Assembly: GCF_902499125.1 (NCBI RefSeq)
Contig: NZ_CABVPX010000005.1
Location: forward strand, 267,561-331,560
Source: Burkholderia arboris
GTDB lineage: Bacteria > Pseudomonadota > Gammaproteobacteria > Burkholderiales > Burkholderiaceae
Direction: 5' to 3'
Length of the DNA: 64,000 nt
Below the pieces are notes generated by a model. It saw only the letters and a list, made by a program, of their open reading frames with translations. It made no database searches and was not told where the DNA came from. A program made the translations under genes and the position numbers. Positions 44,316 through 53,349 of this stretch are shown here, piece after piece; position 1 is the first letter of the stretch, and each line of letters starts with the position of its first letter.

Positions 44316-45089
44316 ATGAACCTGAAGATGAAGACCGGCGCCGCGCGCGCCGTTGCCGACGGCGCACGGCGCCGCGCATTGCGCGCGATCGCGGGCTCGG
44401 TGCTCGCACTGTCCGCTGGCCTCGGCGCCGGCGTCGCGACGCCCGCGTGCGCCGCCGATGCGCCGCCGGCGGTTACGCGCGTCGCGATGCTCGTGCAGTT
44501 GCGCGGCCCGAACCTGAAGGTCGACGAACGCATCAGCCAGCATCTCGGCGAACGCGGCTACGCGGTGCGCCTGATCGACGAGTCGGCCACGCCCGATGCG
44601 GCGCGCGACGCCGACGTGATCGTGATCTCGTCGACGGTATCGTCGAAGAACGTGCGGCCCGGCTGGCGCACGCTCGACAAGCCGCTCGTCACCTGGGAAA
44701 ACGACCTGCTCGACGATCTCGCGATGACGGGCAAGCGGCACGACGTCGACTTCGGCGAAACCGGCAAGGAGCGCTACCTGTGGCTCGTCAATGCGCCGCA
44801 TCCGATTGCGGCCGGCTTGCCGGCCGGCGCAATCAACGTGTACGGCAAGCAGGCGCCGATGAGCTGGGGCAAGCCGGGGCTCGGCGCGATCACGATCGCG
44901 ACCGTGTACGGGCAGCCCGACAAGGCCGCGATCTTCGCGTACGAGAAGGGCGCGACGATGGACTACGAAGCACTCGCGCCGGCGCGGCGCGTGATGTTTT
45001 TCCTCGACAACGACACGTTCACGAACCTGTCGCCGGCGGGCGTCGCATTGTTCGACGCGGTGCTCGACTGGGCGGCCGGGCGGCGCTGA
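44316..45089 (+). CDS. ThuA-like secreted protein
   Basis: This 257-residue protein has a long N-terminal export signal (GSVLALSAGLGAGVATPACA). The mature part has a Rossmann/GATase-like fold pattern: VAMLVQLRGPNLKVDERISQ, DVIVISSTVSSKNVRPGW, PLVTWENDLLDDL, APARRVMFFLDND. It resembles ThuA-like and secreted hydrolase-associated domains of unknown function. It lies 55 bases after the TonB receptor in the same direction, so it may be in the iron-regulated operon. No reaction can be assigned. Confidence 0.68.
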   Translation: MNLKMKTGAARAVADGARRRALRAIAGSVLALSAGLGAGVATPACAADAPPAVTRVAMLVQLRGPNLKVDERISQHLGERGYAVRLIDESATPDAARDADVIVISSTVSSKNVRPGWRTLDKPLVTWENDLLDDLAMTGKRHDVDFGETGKERYLWLVNAPHPIAAGLPAGAINVYGKQAPMSWGKPGLGAITIATVYGQPDKAAIFAYEKGATMDYEALAPARRVMFFLDNDTFTNLSPAGVALFDAVLDWAAGRR

Positions 45090-45104
45090 GCCGCCACGCG
45101 CAGG

Positions 45105-45995
45105 TCAGGCCGGCCGCGGCGGCGCGCCGACCCGCGACGCGTCTTCGATCAGTTGCGCCAGCTGCTGCGCAGGTTCCGACATCGTGCGCCGCGCGCGATG
45201 CACGAGCCCGATGTCGCGGTGGAACGTGTGATGCCCGAGGTCGATCGCGCGAACGCCGGCGGGCCAGCGGCGATACACGGCGGTCTGCGGCACGATCGCG
45301 ACACCCACGCCGTTCTCGACCAGCTTGACGATCGCATCGAGTTCGTCGAGTTCGCAGGTGTCGCGCACCGCGATGTGCATCTTGCGCAGAAAGCGATCGA
45401 CCTGGCGGCCGCCGAACGACGCGCGGTCGTAGCGGACGAACGGCTCGCTCGCGAGCAGCTCGGCCCAGTCCTTGCCTTTCACGCCGCGCGGCACGATCAG
45501 CCGGAACGGTTCCTGCGCGAGCGTCGTCCAGTGCAGGTCGCTCTGCAGCGAAAACGGCGGGCGGATGATCGCAGCCATGTCGATCTCGCCCGCATCGACC
45601 CGGTTGACCAGCTCGATCGACAACCCCGGGATCACGCGTGTCCGGCACGCGGGATGCCGGCGATGGAAATCGGCCAGCGCGGCCGGCAGCAGCGCGCTCT
45701 GCACCGACGCGATCGCGCCGATCGTCACGCGCACGGCGGCGGGCGAGCCGGGCGCCGTCGAGCTCAGGTTCTCGTACAGGCCGATCAGCGCCTGCGCCTG
45801 GTCGAGCACGTGATGACCCATCTCGTTGAGCCGCGCCGACCGGCCTTGCCGGTCGAACAGCGCGAAGCCGAGCTCGGCCTCGAGGCGTTGCATCTGCGCG
45901 CTGACGGCCGCCTGCGTGAGCCCGATACGATTGCCGGCGGCGGCGAACGTGCCTTCCCGGGCGACGGCGACGAGGGTTTTCAGCTCGCGGATCAT
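45105..45995 (-). CDS. LysR-family regulator
   Basis: This 296-residue protein has an N-terminal HTH (LKTLVAVAREGTFAAAGNRI, then LTQAAVSAQMQRLEAELG) and an effector domain of the CynR/CbbR type. It is divergent from the VOC protein gene at 46108 across a 112-base AT-rich gap, so it probably controls that gene. The 3' end lies 15 bases from the convergent ThuA-like gene. Confidence 0.92.
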   Translation of the reverse strand: MIRELKTLVAVAREGTFAAAGNRIGLTQAAVSAQMQRLEAELGFALFDRQGRSARLNEMGHHVLDQAQALIGLYENLSSTAPGSPAAVRVTIGAIASVQSALLPAALADFHRRHPACRTRVIPGLSIELVNRVDAGEIDMAAIIRPPFSLQSDLHWTTLAQEPFRLIVPRGVKGKDWAELLASEPFVRYDRASFGGRQVDRFLRKMHIAVRDTCELDELDAIVKLVENGVGVAIVPQTAVYRRWPAGVRAIDLGHHTFHRDIGLVHRARRTMSEPAQQLAQLIEDASRVGAPPRPA

Positions 45996-46107
45996 TCATC
46001 AATTCCGTTTGTGAATCGCGAAATTATATATTGATTTAATTTTTGCTTGACCTTGTCTACCATGGTGCCGTCCTCGCGCCACGCGAGCGTTCCTTCACGA
46101 GGCAACC

Positions 46108-46533
46108 ATGAGTCTTTCCCCGTTTCACCTGGCAATTCCGGTCTACGACCTGCCGGCCGCGCGCGATTTCTACGGCCGCGTGTTCGGGCTGGAAGAGGGG
46201 CGTTCGAGCGCGCAGTGGGTCGACTTCGACTTTTACGGGCACCAGCTCGTGATCCACGCGCATCCGAAGACCGCGTCGCAGGAAGGCGCGCACACGAATG
46301 CGGTCGACGGGCACGACGTGCCGGTGCCGCATTTCGGGATCGTGCTCGACTGGCCGAGCTGGGAAGCGCTGGCCGAGCGGCTGCGCTCGTTCGGCGTGAC
46401 CTTCGTGATCGAGCCGTATGTGCGCTTTCAGGGGCAGGTCGGCGAACAGGCGACGATGTTCCTGTTCGACCCGTGCGGCAATGCGCTCGAATTCAAGGCG
46501 TTCCGCGACATCGGCCAGCTGTTCGCGAAGTGA
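46108..46533 (+). CDS. VOC-family (glyoxalase/dioxygenase-fold) protein
   Basis: This 141-residue protein has the two betaalphabetabetabeta modules of the VOC superfamily. The start [20 protein letters not shown] and [18 protein letters not shown] give the metal-site His residues, and [13 protein letters not shown] carries the Glu. This close-knit type is annotated as glyoxalase-like; the reaction could be isomerase, thiol transferase or resistance-type. It is divergent from a LysR gene. The ribosome site is GAGGCA. Confidence 0.85.
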   Translation: MSLSPFHLAIPVYDLPAARDFYGRVFGLEEGRSSAQWVDFDFYGHQLVIHAHPKTASQEGAHTNAVDGHDVPVPHFGIVLDWPSWEALAERLRSFGVTFVIEPYVRFQGQVGEQATMFLFDPCGNALEFKAFRDIGQLFAK

Positions 46534-46663
46534 CCGGCGGCGCCGTCAGCGCCGATTGAATTTGGGTGCGAGAATGCGGCCTCCGGCACGTGCGCGCAGG
46601 TGCGCCGGCCGGCGCCGCGCCGCACGGCATCCGTCCGTGCGCGCCGTTCTCCAAGGAACCCGT

Positions 46664-47248
46664 ATGGACCGTCACATCGCTCCGGTGGAGCTGAAGAAAG
46701 CCTACCGTCTCCTCAACCACGGCCCGACCGTGCTCGTGTCGGCCCGTCACGGCGGCGTCGACAACGTGATGGCTGCCGCGTGGGCGTGCGCGCTGGACTT
46801 CCTGCCGCCGAAGCTGACGGTCGTGCTCGACAAGTCCGCGAAGACGCGCGAGCTCGTCGAGCGCAGCGGCACGTTCGCGATCCAGGTGCCGACGGCCGCG
46901 CAACTGCAGCTCACGCATGCGGTCGGCAGCCACAGCCTCGCGGAGCGGCCCGACAAGCTGCGCGAAGCGGGCGTCACGCTGTTCGACGTCGAAGGGCATG
47001 ACCTGCCGTTCGTCGCCGGCTGCTCGGGCTGGCTCGCGTGCAAGCTGATTCCCGAGCCGCACAACCAGCAGGCCTACGACCTGTTCATCGGCGAAGTGGT
47101 TGGCGCATGGTCCGATACGCGCGTGTTCCGCGACGGGCACTGGTATTTCGAATCGGCCGATCCCGCGCTGCGCAGCCTGCACTACATCGCGGGCGGCAAT
47201 TTCTATGCGATCGGCGAATCGCTGCACGTCGATCCGGACGCGCAGTAA
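46664..47248 (+). CDS. Flavin reductase-like FMN-binding protein
   Basis: This 194-residue split-barrel flavoprotein contains LKKAYRLLNHGPTVLVSARH, NVMAAAWACALDFLPPKLTV and FAIQVPTAAQLQLTHAVG, typical of the flavin reductase (DIM6/NTAB) family. It probably binds FMN and uses NAD(P)H to reduce flavin or a small substrate. An AAGGAA ribosome site lies upstream. A terminator overlaps the end of the convergent LysR gene right after it. Confidence 0.87.
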   Translation: MDRHIAPVELKKAYRLLNHGPTVLVSARHGGVDNVMAAAWACALDFLPPKLTVVLDKSAKTRELVERSGTFAIQVPTAAQLQLTHAVGSHSLAERPDKLREAGVTLFDVEGHDLPFVAGCSGWLACKLIPEPHNQQAYDLFIGEVVGAWSDTRVFRDGHWYFESADPALRSLHYIAGGNFYAIGESLHVDPDAQ

Positions 47249-47278
47249 GCGCCGGGCGACCGGCCATTCCCCATCAGG

Positions 47279-47302
47279 GCGCGCGATTCACGCGCGCTTT
47301 TT
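47279..47302 (+). terminator. Terminator after the flavin reductase gene
   Basis: GCGCGCG-ATTCA-CGCGCGC followed by TTTTT forms a strong hairpin and T-run 30 bases after the flavin reductase stop. It overlaps the last codons of the convergent LysR gene. Confidence 0.85.
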
Positions 47303-48184
47303 CAATTCCGCGAGCAGGGTTTCGGCGAACGCCTGCGCGACGCGCGGCAGCGTGCGCCCGCGTTTCGTGACGAGCGCGATCGGCCGCACGAACGCGGGAT
47401 CGTCGATCGGCTTCGCGACCAACTCGGGCTCGGCGCGCACCTCGCGCGCGGTCGCGGGCAGGATCGTCACGCCGAGGCCACCACGCACCATCGCGACGGC
47501 CGTCATCATGTAGGTCGGTTCGCACGCGATGTCGGGCGTGCAGCCGGCCGCCTCGAGCGCGGCATCGACGACGCTGCGCACGCTGGTGCCTTGCGCGGTG
47601 AGCACGAGCGGCACGCCCGCGACGTCGGCGGTGGTGACGCGACGCTTGCGCGCGAGCGGATGATCCTTCGGGCACACGGCAACGAGCCGGTCGGTGCCCG
47701 CATACAGCACCTCCAGCGACGCATCGAACGTGTCGCCGCCGGTCAGCCCGAGATCGGCTTCCTCGTTGCGCACGAGCGCGGTGACGAGACTCGCGACGCC
47801 ATCGCGGATCTCGAAACCCGCGCGCGGCACGTCGCGCCGGAACGACTTGATCAGCTCGGGCAGCATGCTGGATGCAAAGGTCGGCAGGCACGCGAGCCGC
47901 ACCGTGCCGCTCGTGCCTTCGCCGAGCGCGCGCGCATCGCGCAGCACGCGCTCCATGTCGTCGAGCGAGCGCTGCAGCAGCGGCAGCAGTTCGCGCCCGG
48001 TCTGCGTGAGCGCGACGCTGCGGCTGTTGCGGTCGAACAGGCGCGCGCCGACGATTTCCTCGAGCCGGCGGATCTGCACGGTCAGCGCCGGCTGCGACAG
48101 GTGCAGGCGCGCGGCCGCGCGCGTAAAGTTGCCGGCCTGCGCGACGGTGACGAACGCGCGAATGTCGCGAAGATTCAGATCCAT
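47288..48184 (-). CDS. LysR-family regulator (CitMHS-linked)
   Basis: This 298-residue regulator has an HTH (IRAFVTVAQAGNFTRAAARL, then LSQPALTVQIRRLEEIVG) and a GltC/CbbR-like effector domain (TVRLACLPTFASSMLPELI, LAVCPKDHPLARK-type segment). It is divergent from the CitMHS transporter gene across 97 bases, so it probably activates the transport/AtuA genes in response to their substrate. Its 3' end carries the convergent terminator of the flavin reductase gene. Confidence 0.93.
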   Translation of the reverse strand: MDLNLRDIRAFVTVAQAGNFTRAAARLHLSQPALTVQIRRLEEIVGARLFDRNSRSVALTQTGRELLPLLQRSLDDMERVLRDARALGEGTSGTVRLACLPTFASSMLPELIKSFRRDVPRAGFEIRDGVASLVTALVRNEEADLGLTGGDTFDASLEVLYAGTDRLVAVCPKDHPLARKRRVTTADVAGVPLVLTAQGTSVRSVVDAALEAAGCTPDIACEPTYMMTAVAMVRGGLGVTILPATAREVRAEPELVAKPIDDPAFVRPIALVTKRGRTLPRVAQAFAETLLAELKKRA

Positions 48185-48281
48185 AACGGTTCGTGATTGC
48201 TGCGATCAAATCATTTCAATTGTGCTATCGCTGCGCCGACCTTACGCTCGTCTCCAACAAAAGACAAGGTAGGAGACACGG

Positions 48282-49580
48282 ATGCTGCCGTTACTCGGGC
48301 TTGGCACGATCGTCGTGCTGCTGGCCGCGATTCTGTCGAAGCGGATGTCGCCGCTCGTCGCGCTGATCATCGTGCCGATCGCCGCGTCGCTGATCGGCGG
48401 CTTCGGGCTGCACACCAGCAAGTTCGTCGTCGACGGACTGAAGGGCCTCGCGCCCGTCGTCGGGATGTTCGTGTTCGCGATCCTGTATTTCGGGACGATT
48501 ACGGATGCCGGCACGCTCGACCCGATCATCGACCGGATCCTGCGCGCGGTCGGCACGCGGCCGACGCGCATCGTGATGGGCACGACGTTGCTCGCGCTGC
48601 TGATCCACCTCGACGGCTCGGGCGCCGTCTGCTTTCTCGTGACGATTCCGGCCGTGCTGCCGCTGTACGACCGGCTGAAGATGGACCGGCGCGTGCTGGC
48701 CGCCGCCGTGTCGATGGCGGCGGGCATCAATTTCCTGCCGTGGACGGGGCCGATGATCCGCGCGTCGGCGTCGCTGCACCTGCCGGTGTCGGCGCTGTTC
48801 AATCCGCTGATCCCGGTGCAGGCGATCGGGCTCGCGTTCGTGTTCGGCGTCGCGTACTGGCTCGGGCGGCGCGAGGAGAAGCGGCTCGGCCTGTCGCGCG
48901 GCGATGCGTCGATCCCGCTGCCGACACGCGAACTGACGCCCGACGAACTGGCGCTGCGCCGGCCGCATCTGTTCTGGTTCAACCTCGTGCTGACGCTCGT
49001 CGTGCTCGGCACGATGGTCGTGATGGGCGAGAAGATCCCGCCCGCGATCATGTTCATGGTCGGGCTGTGCATCGCGCTGATGGTGAATTATCCGGACGTC
49101 GACATGCAGCGAAAGCGCATCGACGCGCATGCACGCGCCGCGCTGATGATGGCCGGCATCCTGCTCGCGGCCGGCGTGTTCACGGGGATCATGCAGGGCA
49201 GCGGGATGCTGAAGGCGATGGCGCAGGCGGCGGTCGGCTTCGTGCCGCCGTCGATGGCCGGCCACATTCCCGTGGTGCTCGGCCTTGCGTCGATGCCGCT
49301 CAGCATGCTGTTCGACCCGGATTCGTTCTACTTCGGCGTACTGCCGGTCATCGCGGAAGTGGCCGGCCAGCTGGGCGTGCCGGCCGTTCAGGTCGGACAG
49401 GCCGCGCTGCTCGGCCAGATGACGACCGGGTTCCCGGTCAGTCCGCTGACGCCCGCGACGTTCCTCGTCGTCGGCCTGTGCGGCATCGAGCTGGCCGAGC
49501 ACCAGAAATTCACGTTTCCGCTGCTGTTCGGCGCGTCAATCGTGATGACGATCGCATGCGTCGTGCTGGGCATCTTTTGA
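48282..49580 (+). CDS. CitMHS-family citrate/tricarboxylate transporter
   Basis: This 432-residue membrane transporter has about twelve hydrophobic segments and the CitMHS pattern: KRMSPLVALIIVPIAASLIG, ILYFGTITDAGTLDPIID, LLIHLDGSGAVCFLVT and FPVSPLTPATFLVVGLCG. It imports a citrate-like tricarboxylate, usually as a metal-citrate complex. The ribosome site is AGGAG. It leads a cluster with the two AtuA genes and the divergent LysR, so the actual substrate may be a citrate relative rather than citrate. Confidence 0.9.
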   Translation: MLPLLGLGTIVVLLAAILSKRMSPLVALIIVPIAASLIGGFGLHTSKFVVDGLKGLAPVVGMFVFAILYFGTITDAGTLDPIIDRILRAVGTRPTRIVMGTTLLALLIHLDGSGAVCFLVTIPAVLPLYDRLKMDRRVLAAAVSMAAGINFLPWTGPMIRASASLHLPVSALFNPLIPVQAIGLAFVFGVAYWLGRREEKRLGLSRGDASIPLPTRELTPDELALRRPHLFWFNLVLTLVVLGTMVVMGEKIPPAIMFMVGLCIALMVNYPDVDMQRKRIDAHARAALMMAGILLAAGVFTGIMQGSGMLKAMAQAAVGFVPPSMAGHIPVVLGLASMPLSMLFDPDSFYFGVLPVIAEVAGQLGVPAVQVGQAALLGQMTTGFPVSPLTPATFLVVGLCGIELAEHQKFTFPLLFGASIVMTIACVVLGIF

Positions 49581-49586
49581 TTTTTA

Positions 49587-49606
49587 CCGGCGGCGCAAGC
49601 CGCCGG
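49587..49606 (+). repeat. GC-rich hairpin between transporter and AtuA gene
   Basis: CCGGCGGC-GCAA-GCCGCCGG is a perfect 8-bp stem with a tetraloop, 7 bases after the CitMHS stop and 14 bases before the AtuA start. The T-tract is upstream of it, not after it, so it is not a forward terminator. It may stabilise the transporter mRNA or tune downstream translation. Confidence 0.6.
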
Positions 49607-49620
49607 ACGACGGGACGGAC

Positions 49621-50979
49621 ATGACAGCAAAGCAACCTGAACGGCGCGTGCGCATCGGCGCGGGCGCCGGCTACTCGGGCGACCGGATCGAGCCCGCGGT
49701 CGAGCTGGCCGAACACGGGCAACTCGACTATCTCGTGTTCGAATGCCTGGCCGAGCGCACGATCGCGATCGCGCAGCAGGCGCGGCGCAAGGATCCGGCG
49801 CTCGGCTACGACCCGTTGCTCGACGCGCGGATGCACGCCGTGCTGCCGGTCGCGGCGGCGAAACGCGTGCGCATCGTGTCGAACATGGGCGCCGCGAACC
49901 CGCGCGCGGCGGCGCGGCACACCGCGCAGATCGCGCAGTCGCTCGGTATCGCGGGGCTGAAAGTCGCGGCAGTCGAAGGCGACGACGTGCTCGACGTCGT
50001 GCTGCGCGGCGCGTTCCGTTTCGAGGAGTCGGGCGACGAAGTCGCCGCGTATCGCGACCGCATCGTGTCCGCGAATGCGTACCTCGGCGCCGCGCCGATC
50101 GTCGACGCGCTCGCGGCAGGCGCGGACATCGTGCTGACCGGGCGGGTCGCCGATCCGTCGCTGTTTGCCGCGCCGCTGATCCACGCGTTCGGCTGGCGGA
50201 TGGACGACTGGGACACGCTCGGGCAGGCGACCGTCGTCGGCCATCTGCTCGAATGCGCCGGGCAGGTGACGGGCGGCTATTTCGCGGATCCCGGCTACAA
50301 GGACGTGCCGAACCTGGCGCGGCTCGGCTTCCCGATCGGCGAAGTCGCGGCTGACGGTTCGGTCGTGATCACGAAGGTGCCGCACGCGGGCGGCCGCGTG
50401 AGCGCGGCGACCTGCAAGGAACAGCTGCTCTACGAGATTCACGATCCGGCGCGCTATCTGCAACCCGATGTCGTCGCCGATTTCACGCATGTGGCGGTTG
50501 CCGAGGAGGCGGCCGACCGCGTGCGCGTGACGGGCGGCCGTGGAAGCGCGCGACCCGATACGCTGAAGGTGTCGGTTGCTTACGTCGACGGCTGGATCGG
50601 CGAAGGCCAGATTTCGTACGGCGGGCCGGGCGCGCTCGAACGTGCGCGCCTCGCGCGCGACATCGTCCGCGAACGGCTGGCGCTGACCGGCGTCGCGGCG
50701 ACCGAGTGGCGCTTCGACCTGATCGGCATCGATTCCCTGTATGGCGACGCAACGCCGGCCGAGCGCGGCGAGCCGGCCGAGGTGCGCGTGCGGGTGGCCG
50801 GCCGTACGGCGAGCGCCGCCGAAGCCGCGCGGATCGGCAATGAAGTCGAGACGCTCTATACGAACGGGCCGGCCGGCGGCGGCGGCGCGTTCAAGTCGGC
50901 ACGCGAGGTGATCGCCGTGCAGTCGGTGCTGCTGCCGCGTGCGGCCGTGACACCGTCGTTTTCATTCGTGGAGGCATGA
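49621..50979 (+). CDS. AtuA-family (DUF1446) protein
   Basis: This 452-residue protein of the AtuA/DUF1446 family opens with VRIGAGAGYSGDRIEPAVEL and contains MHAVLPVAAAKRVRIVSNMGAANP, VLTGRVADPSLFAAPLIHAFGW and TGGYFADPGYKDVPNLARLG, the usual family pattern. AtuA is needed for acyclic terpene degradation in Pseudomonas, but related proteins occur with many carboxylate clusters and have no proven reaction. It overlaps the next gene by four bases and follows a CitMHS transporter, so it probably acts on the imported acid or its CoA derivative. Confidence 0.87.
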   Translation: MTAKQPERRVRIGAGAGYSGDRIEPAVELAEHGQLDYLVFECLAERTIAIAQQARRKDPALGYDPLLDARMHAVLPVAAAKRVRIVSNMGAANPRAAARHTAQIAQSLGIAGLKVAAVEGDDVLDVVLRGAFRFEESGDEVAAYRDRIVSANAYLGAAPIVDALAAGADIVLTGRVADPSLFAAPLIHAFGWRMDDWDTLGQATVVGHLLECAGQVTGGYFADPGYKDVPNLARLGFPIGEVAADGSVVITKVPHAGGRVSAATCKEQLLYEIHDPARYLQPDVVADFTHVAVAEEAADRVRVTGGRGSARPDTLKVSVAYVDGWIGEGQISYGGPGALERARLARDIVRERLALTGVAATEWRFDLIGIDSLYGDATPAERGEPAEVRVRVAGRTASAAEAARIGNEVETLYTNGPAGGGGAFKSAREVIAVQSVLLPRAAVTPSFSFVEA

Positions 50980-51290
50980 TGCAACTGCGTGAACTCGCGC
51001 ATGCGCGCACCGGCGACAAGGGCAATACGCTGAACGTATCGGTCATCTGCCGCGATCCGCGTCATTTCGATCATCTGCGCGCGCATCTCGATGCGCAAGC
51101 GGTGAAGGCATGGCTCGCGGGCATCGTGCACGGCGACGTCGTGCGCTACGAACTGCCGGCGCTCGGTGCATTCAACTTCGTGCTGCGCGATGCGCTCGGG
51201 GGGGGCGTGACGCGTTCGCTCGCGCTCGACGCGCACGGCAAGTCGGTCAGTTCGGCGCTGCTGGCGATCGAGGTGCCCGATCCGGCGTGA
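50976..51290 (+). CDS. AtuA-related small partner protein
   Basis: This 104-residue protein begins QLRELAHARTGDKGNTLNVS, which corresponds to the C-terminal domain of longer AtuA-type proteins. It is here a separate gene joined by an ATGA overlap to the AtuA gene. Coupled translation implies that the two form one complex or a split enzyme. No catalytic residue can be named. Confidence 0.85.
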   Translation: MMQLRELAHARTGDKGNTLNVSVICRDPRHFDHLRAHLDAQAVKAWLAGIVHGDVVRYELPALGAFNFVLRDALGGGVTRSLALDAHGKSVSSALLAIEVPDPA

Positions 51291-51326
51291 CGCGTGGCGT
51301 CGCCGCCGCGGGCAGGCAGGTGCGGG

Positions 51327-52148
51327 TCACGGAATCAGCAGCTCGCGACGTCCGTTCGCGTGCTCGATGCGTTCGCCAGCGATATGCAGGCGCTGATCTC
51401 GCCGATAGTCGTAGACCGCGCGCGATGCGGCGAGCTGGTCGAAGTCGAGTTCGAGCGCATGACGCGATTCGGTGTTGCCGGCTTCGAACATCACGTTGCC
51501 GTACGGATCGACCGCGAGGCTGCCGCCCGCGAACACGACGTCGTGCGTGCTGTCGCCGACGCGATTGGCGACTGCCGCGAACACCTGGTTCTCCATCGCG
51601 CGCGCCGACACCGACGTGCGGTGGACGTTGCGGTACGGCTCCATGTTGCCGTCGGTCACGAGGATCAGCTGGGCGCCGAGCGCGGCGAGTGCGCGGCCGG
51701 TTTCCGGGAATTCGCTGTCGTAGCAGATCAGCAAGCCGATCCGGACGCCGCGCCATTCGACCGTTGCGTAGCGGTCGCCCGGCAGCACGACGCCGTGCTC
51801 GCTCACCCACAGGTGCGTCTTGCGATAGCGCAGCGCGATGCAGTCCGGCGTGACGAACACGGTCGTGTTGTAGAAGCGTCCGCCGTCGTTCTCGATCAGC
51901 CCGACCACAACCGCCACGTCGCGTGCGCGCGCAGCCGCAATGACCGCGCCGACGCTCGGGCCGTCGAGCGGCTCGGCGACTTCCGCGAGATTCGACGGAT
52001 CGAGGAAGCCGGTGAGCTGCGCTTCCGGAAACATCACGATGTCGGTGCCGGGCGCGCAGGTCGCGATGGCGTCGAGCGTGCGCTGCAGGTTGTAGTGCGT
52101 GTCGCCGTCGCGGCCGGCGAGCTGGACGATGTCGAGCTTCAGTTTCAT
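51327..52148 (-). CDS. Carbon-nitrogen hydrolase (nitrilase superfamily)
   Basis: This 273-residue hydrolase shows the Glu-Lys-Cys triad: Glu in VMFPEAQLTGF, Lys in RYRKTHLWVSE, Cys in GLLICYDSEFPE. Such enzymes cleave nitriles, amides or carbamoyl groups; the mid-length form and LICYDSEFPE pattern resemble amidase/N-carbamoyl hydrolases. The start was set at MKLKLDIVQL, where the family begins; an earlier start would add a non-conserved lead. A 20-bp palindrome lies about 95 bases upstream. It converges with the AtuA pair, so its promoter is separate. Confidence 0.9.
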   Translation of the reverse strand: MKLKLDIVQLAGRDGDTHYNLQRTLDAIATCAPGTDIVMFPEAQLTGFLDPSNLAEVAEPLDGPSVGAVIAAARARDVAVVVGLIENDGGRFYNTTVFVTPDCIALRYRKTHLWVSEHGVVLPGDRYATVEWRGVRIGLLICYDSEFPETGRALAALGAQLILVTDGNMEPYRNVHRTSVSARAMENQVFAAVANRVGDSTHDVVFAGGSLAVDPYGNVMFEAGNTESRHALELDFDQLAASRAVYDYRRDQRLHIAGERIEHANGRRELLIP

Positions 52149-52242
52149 GGGCGGTTTCGGGGGCAGTGGCCCGTCGCGACACGCGGCGGAGCGGTTGGAA
52201 ACAGGGCCTAGTATGCGCCGATCCTTACGGTTTCCCATCCCG

Positions 52243-52262
52243 CCGACGCGTTAACCCGTCGG
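52243..52262. promoter_or_regulatory. 20-bp near-perfect palindrome upstream of nitrilase gene
   Basis: CCGACGCGTTAACCCGTCGG has nine of ten symmetric base pairs around GTTAAC. It lies 95 bases before the hydrolase start and 153 bases past the end of the co-directional LuxR-type gene. Its size is that of many LuxR or TetR operators. Confidence 0.5.
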
Positions 52263-52414
52263 GGGTATTGAACTCGCGACAGGTATCGACGGAGGCGTGA
52301 ACGGATACGGAAATCAGTGGCTGCCGGAGGGCGTCGTGAACGGGCGAGTACCGACCGAATCCGCAAGGACGCCCGGACGGCGCGGTCGATAGACGGGATC
52401 GGCGCGCGATACGC

Positions 52415-53242
52415 TCAGCCGTCGATCAGCGCCCAGTCGAACAGCGCGCTGCGCGTGCGCACGCCGAGCTTCGCGAACGCGCGCTTCACGTAGGTTTCGG
52501 CGGTCGAGTGGCGGATGTCGAGCAGGGTTGCGGCTTCCGGCACCGAGCGGCCGCTCAGCAGAAGCTTGCAGATTTCCTGCTCGCGGCGCGACAGGCGCAC
52601 GTCCTGGCGCGCGATGCGCGTGTCGAAGCCGTGATGCGACGGCGCGTGGCTGGCCGCCGGCGCGATGCGGCGCGCGGCGCACGAGCGCGCATGCATTTCG
52701 AGCAACGGGAACAGCAGGTCGGCCATCTGCCGCAGGTGGAACAGCTCGTCGCGGCTGAATGCGGCCTGGCCGGTCGAGCGCGTGACCGACAGCGCATACT
52801 GGACGTTCGCATTGCCGTGCACGAGCATGCATTCCTGCGTGACGCGCTGTTCGTCGAAGAAGCGCCGGCGGAAATCGCCGTCGGGCAGTCCGCCGACGTG
52901 CCGCTGCAGCAGCAGCGTGCCGGTCGTGCCGCGCACCGGCTCGATGAGCGGATCGGTTTGCCAGAAATCCAGATAGTACGCATCCATCAGCGCGCACAGC
53001 TCCTGATACCGGTCACCCCAGCTCCCGAGCCATTCGATCAGATAACCCGACGCGGCGCCCGGGTCGGGCCGCCAGCGTTCGAGATGGATCGCGTCGGTGA
53101 CGAGGCTCTCGTTGACGAAGCGGGCGACGGCATCGGCGAACCCGGCGGTGCCGGCCGCCCGGATCGTATTGCCGAGTGTCTGCGGCCGCACGCCGATGAC
53201 AGGGCCGGCGTGGCCGGGTGAAGCGGGTGGAGAGAGGTGCAT
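52415..53242 (-). CDS. LuxR-type HTH transcriptional regulator
   Basis: This 275-residue protein has an N-terminal sensory region (about residues 25-190, with WLGSWGDRYQELCALMDAYY and FFDEQRVTQECMLVHG) and a C-terminal GerE/LuxR HTH (RLSRREQEICKLLLSGRSVP, then LDIRHSTAETYVKRAFAKLG). The sensory part does not show acyl-homoserine-lactone receptor signatures and no luxI gene lies nearby. It forms a pair with the LuxR-type gene at 53350 and lies upstream of the nitrilase gene in the same direction. The ligand is unknown. Confidence 0.88.
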   Translation of the reverse strand: MHLSPPASPGHAGPVIGVRPQTLGNTIRAAGTAGFADAVARFVNESLVTDAIHLERWRPDPGAASGYLIEWLGSWGDRYQELCALMDAYYLDFWQTDPLIEPVRGTTGTLLLQRHVGGLPDGDFRRRFFDEQRVTQECMLVHGNANVQYALSVTRSTGQAAFSRDELFHLRQMADLLFPLLEMHARSCAARRIAPAASHAPSHHGFDTRIARQDVRLSRREQEICKLLLSGRSVPEAATLLDIRHSTAETYVKRAFAKLGVRTRSALFDWALIDG

Positions 53243-53349
53243 CGCGGGGTGCCCGGGAGGCTGAACGATACGCGAACCTTACGCGAGCGGCGTGCGGACG
53301 TCAGCCGGGGATTGCCCGCGTCTGGGCCAGATCGCGGCGGCGCTGCGCA

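Noticed and set aside
41930..44533. Long antisense open frame over the TonB receptor (867 codons)
   Set aside because: Composition is typical of a reverse-strand artefact and no motif is visible; the receptor on the plus strand is certain.
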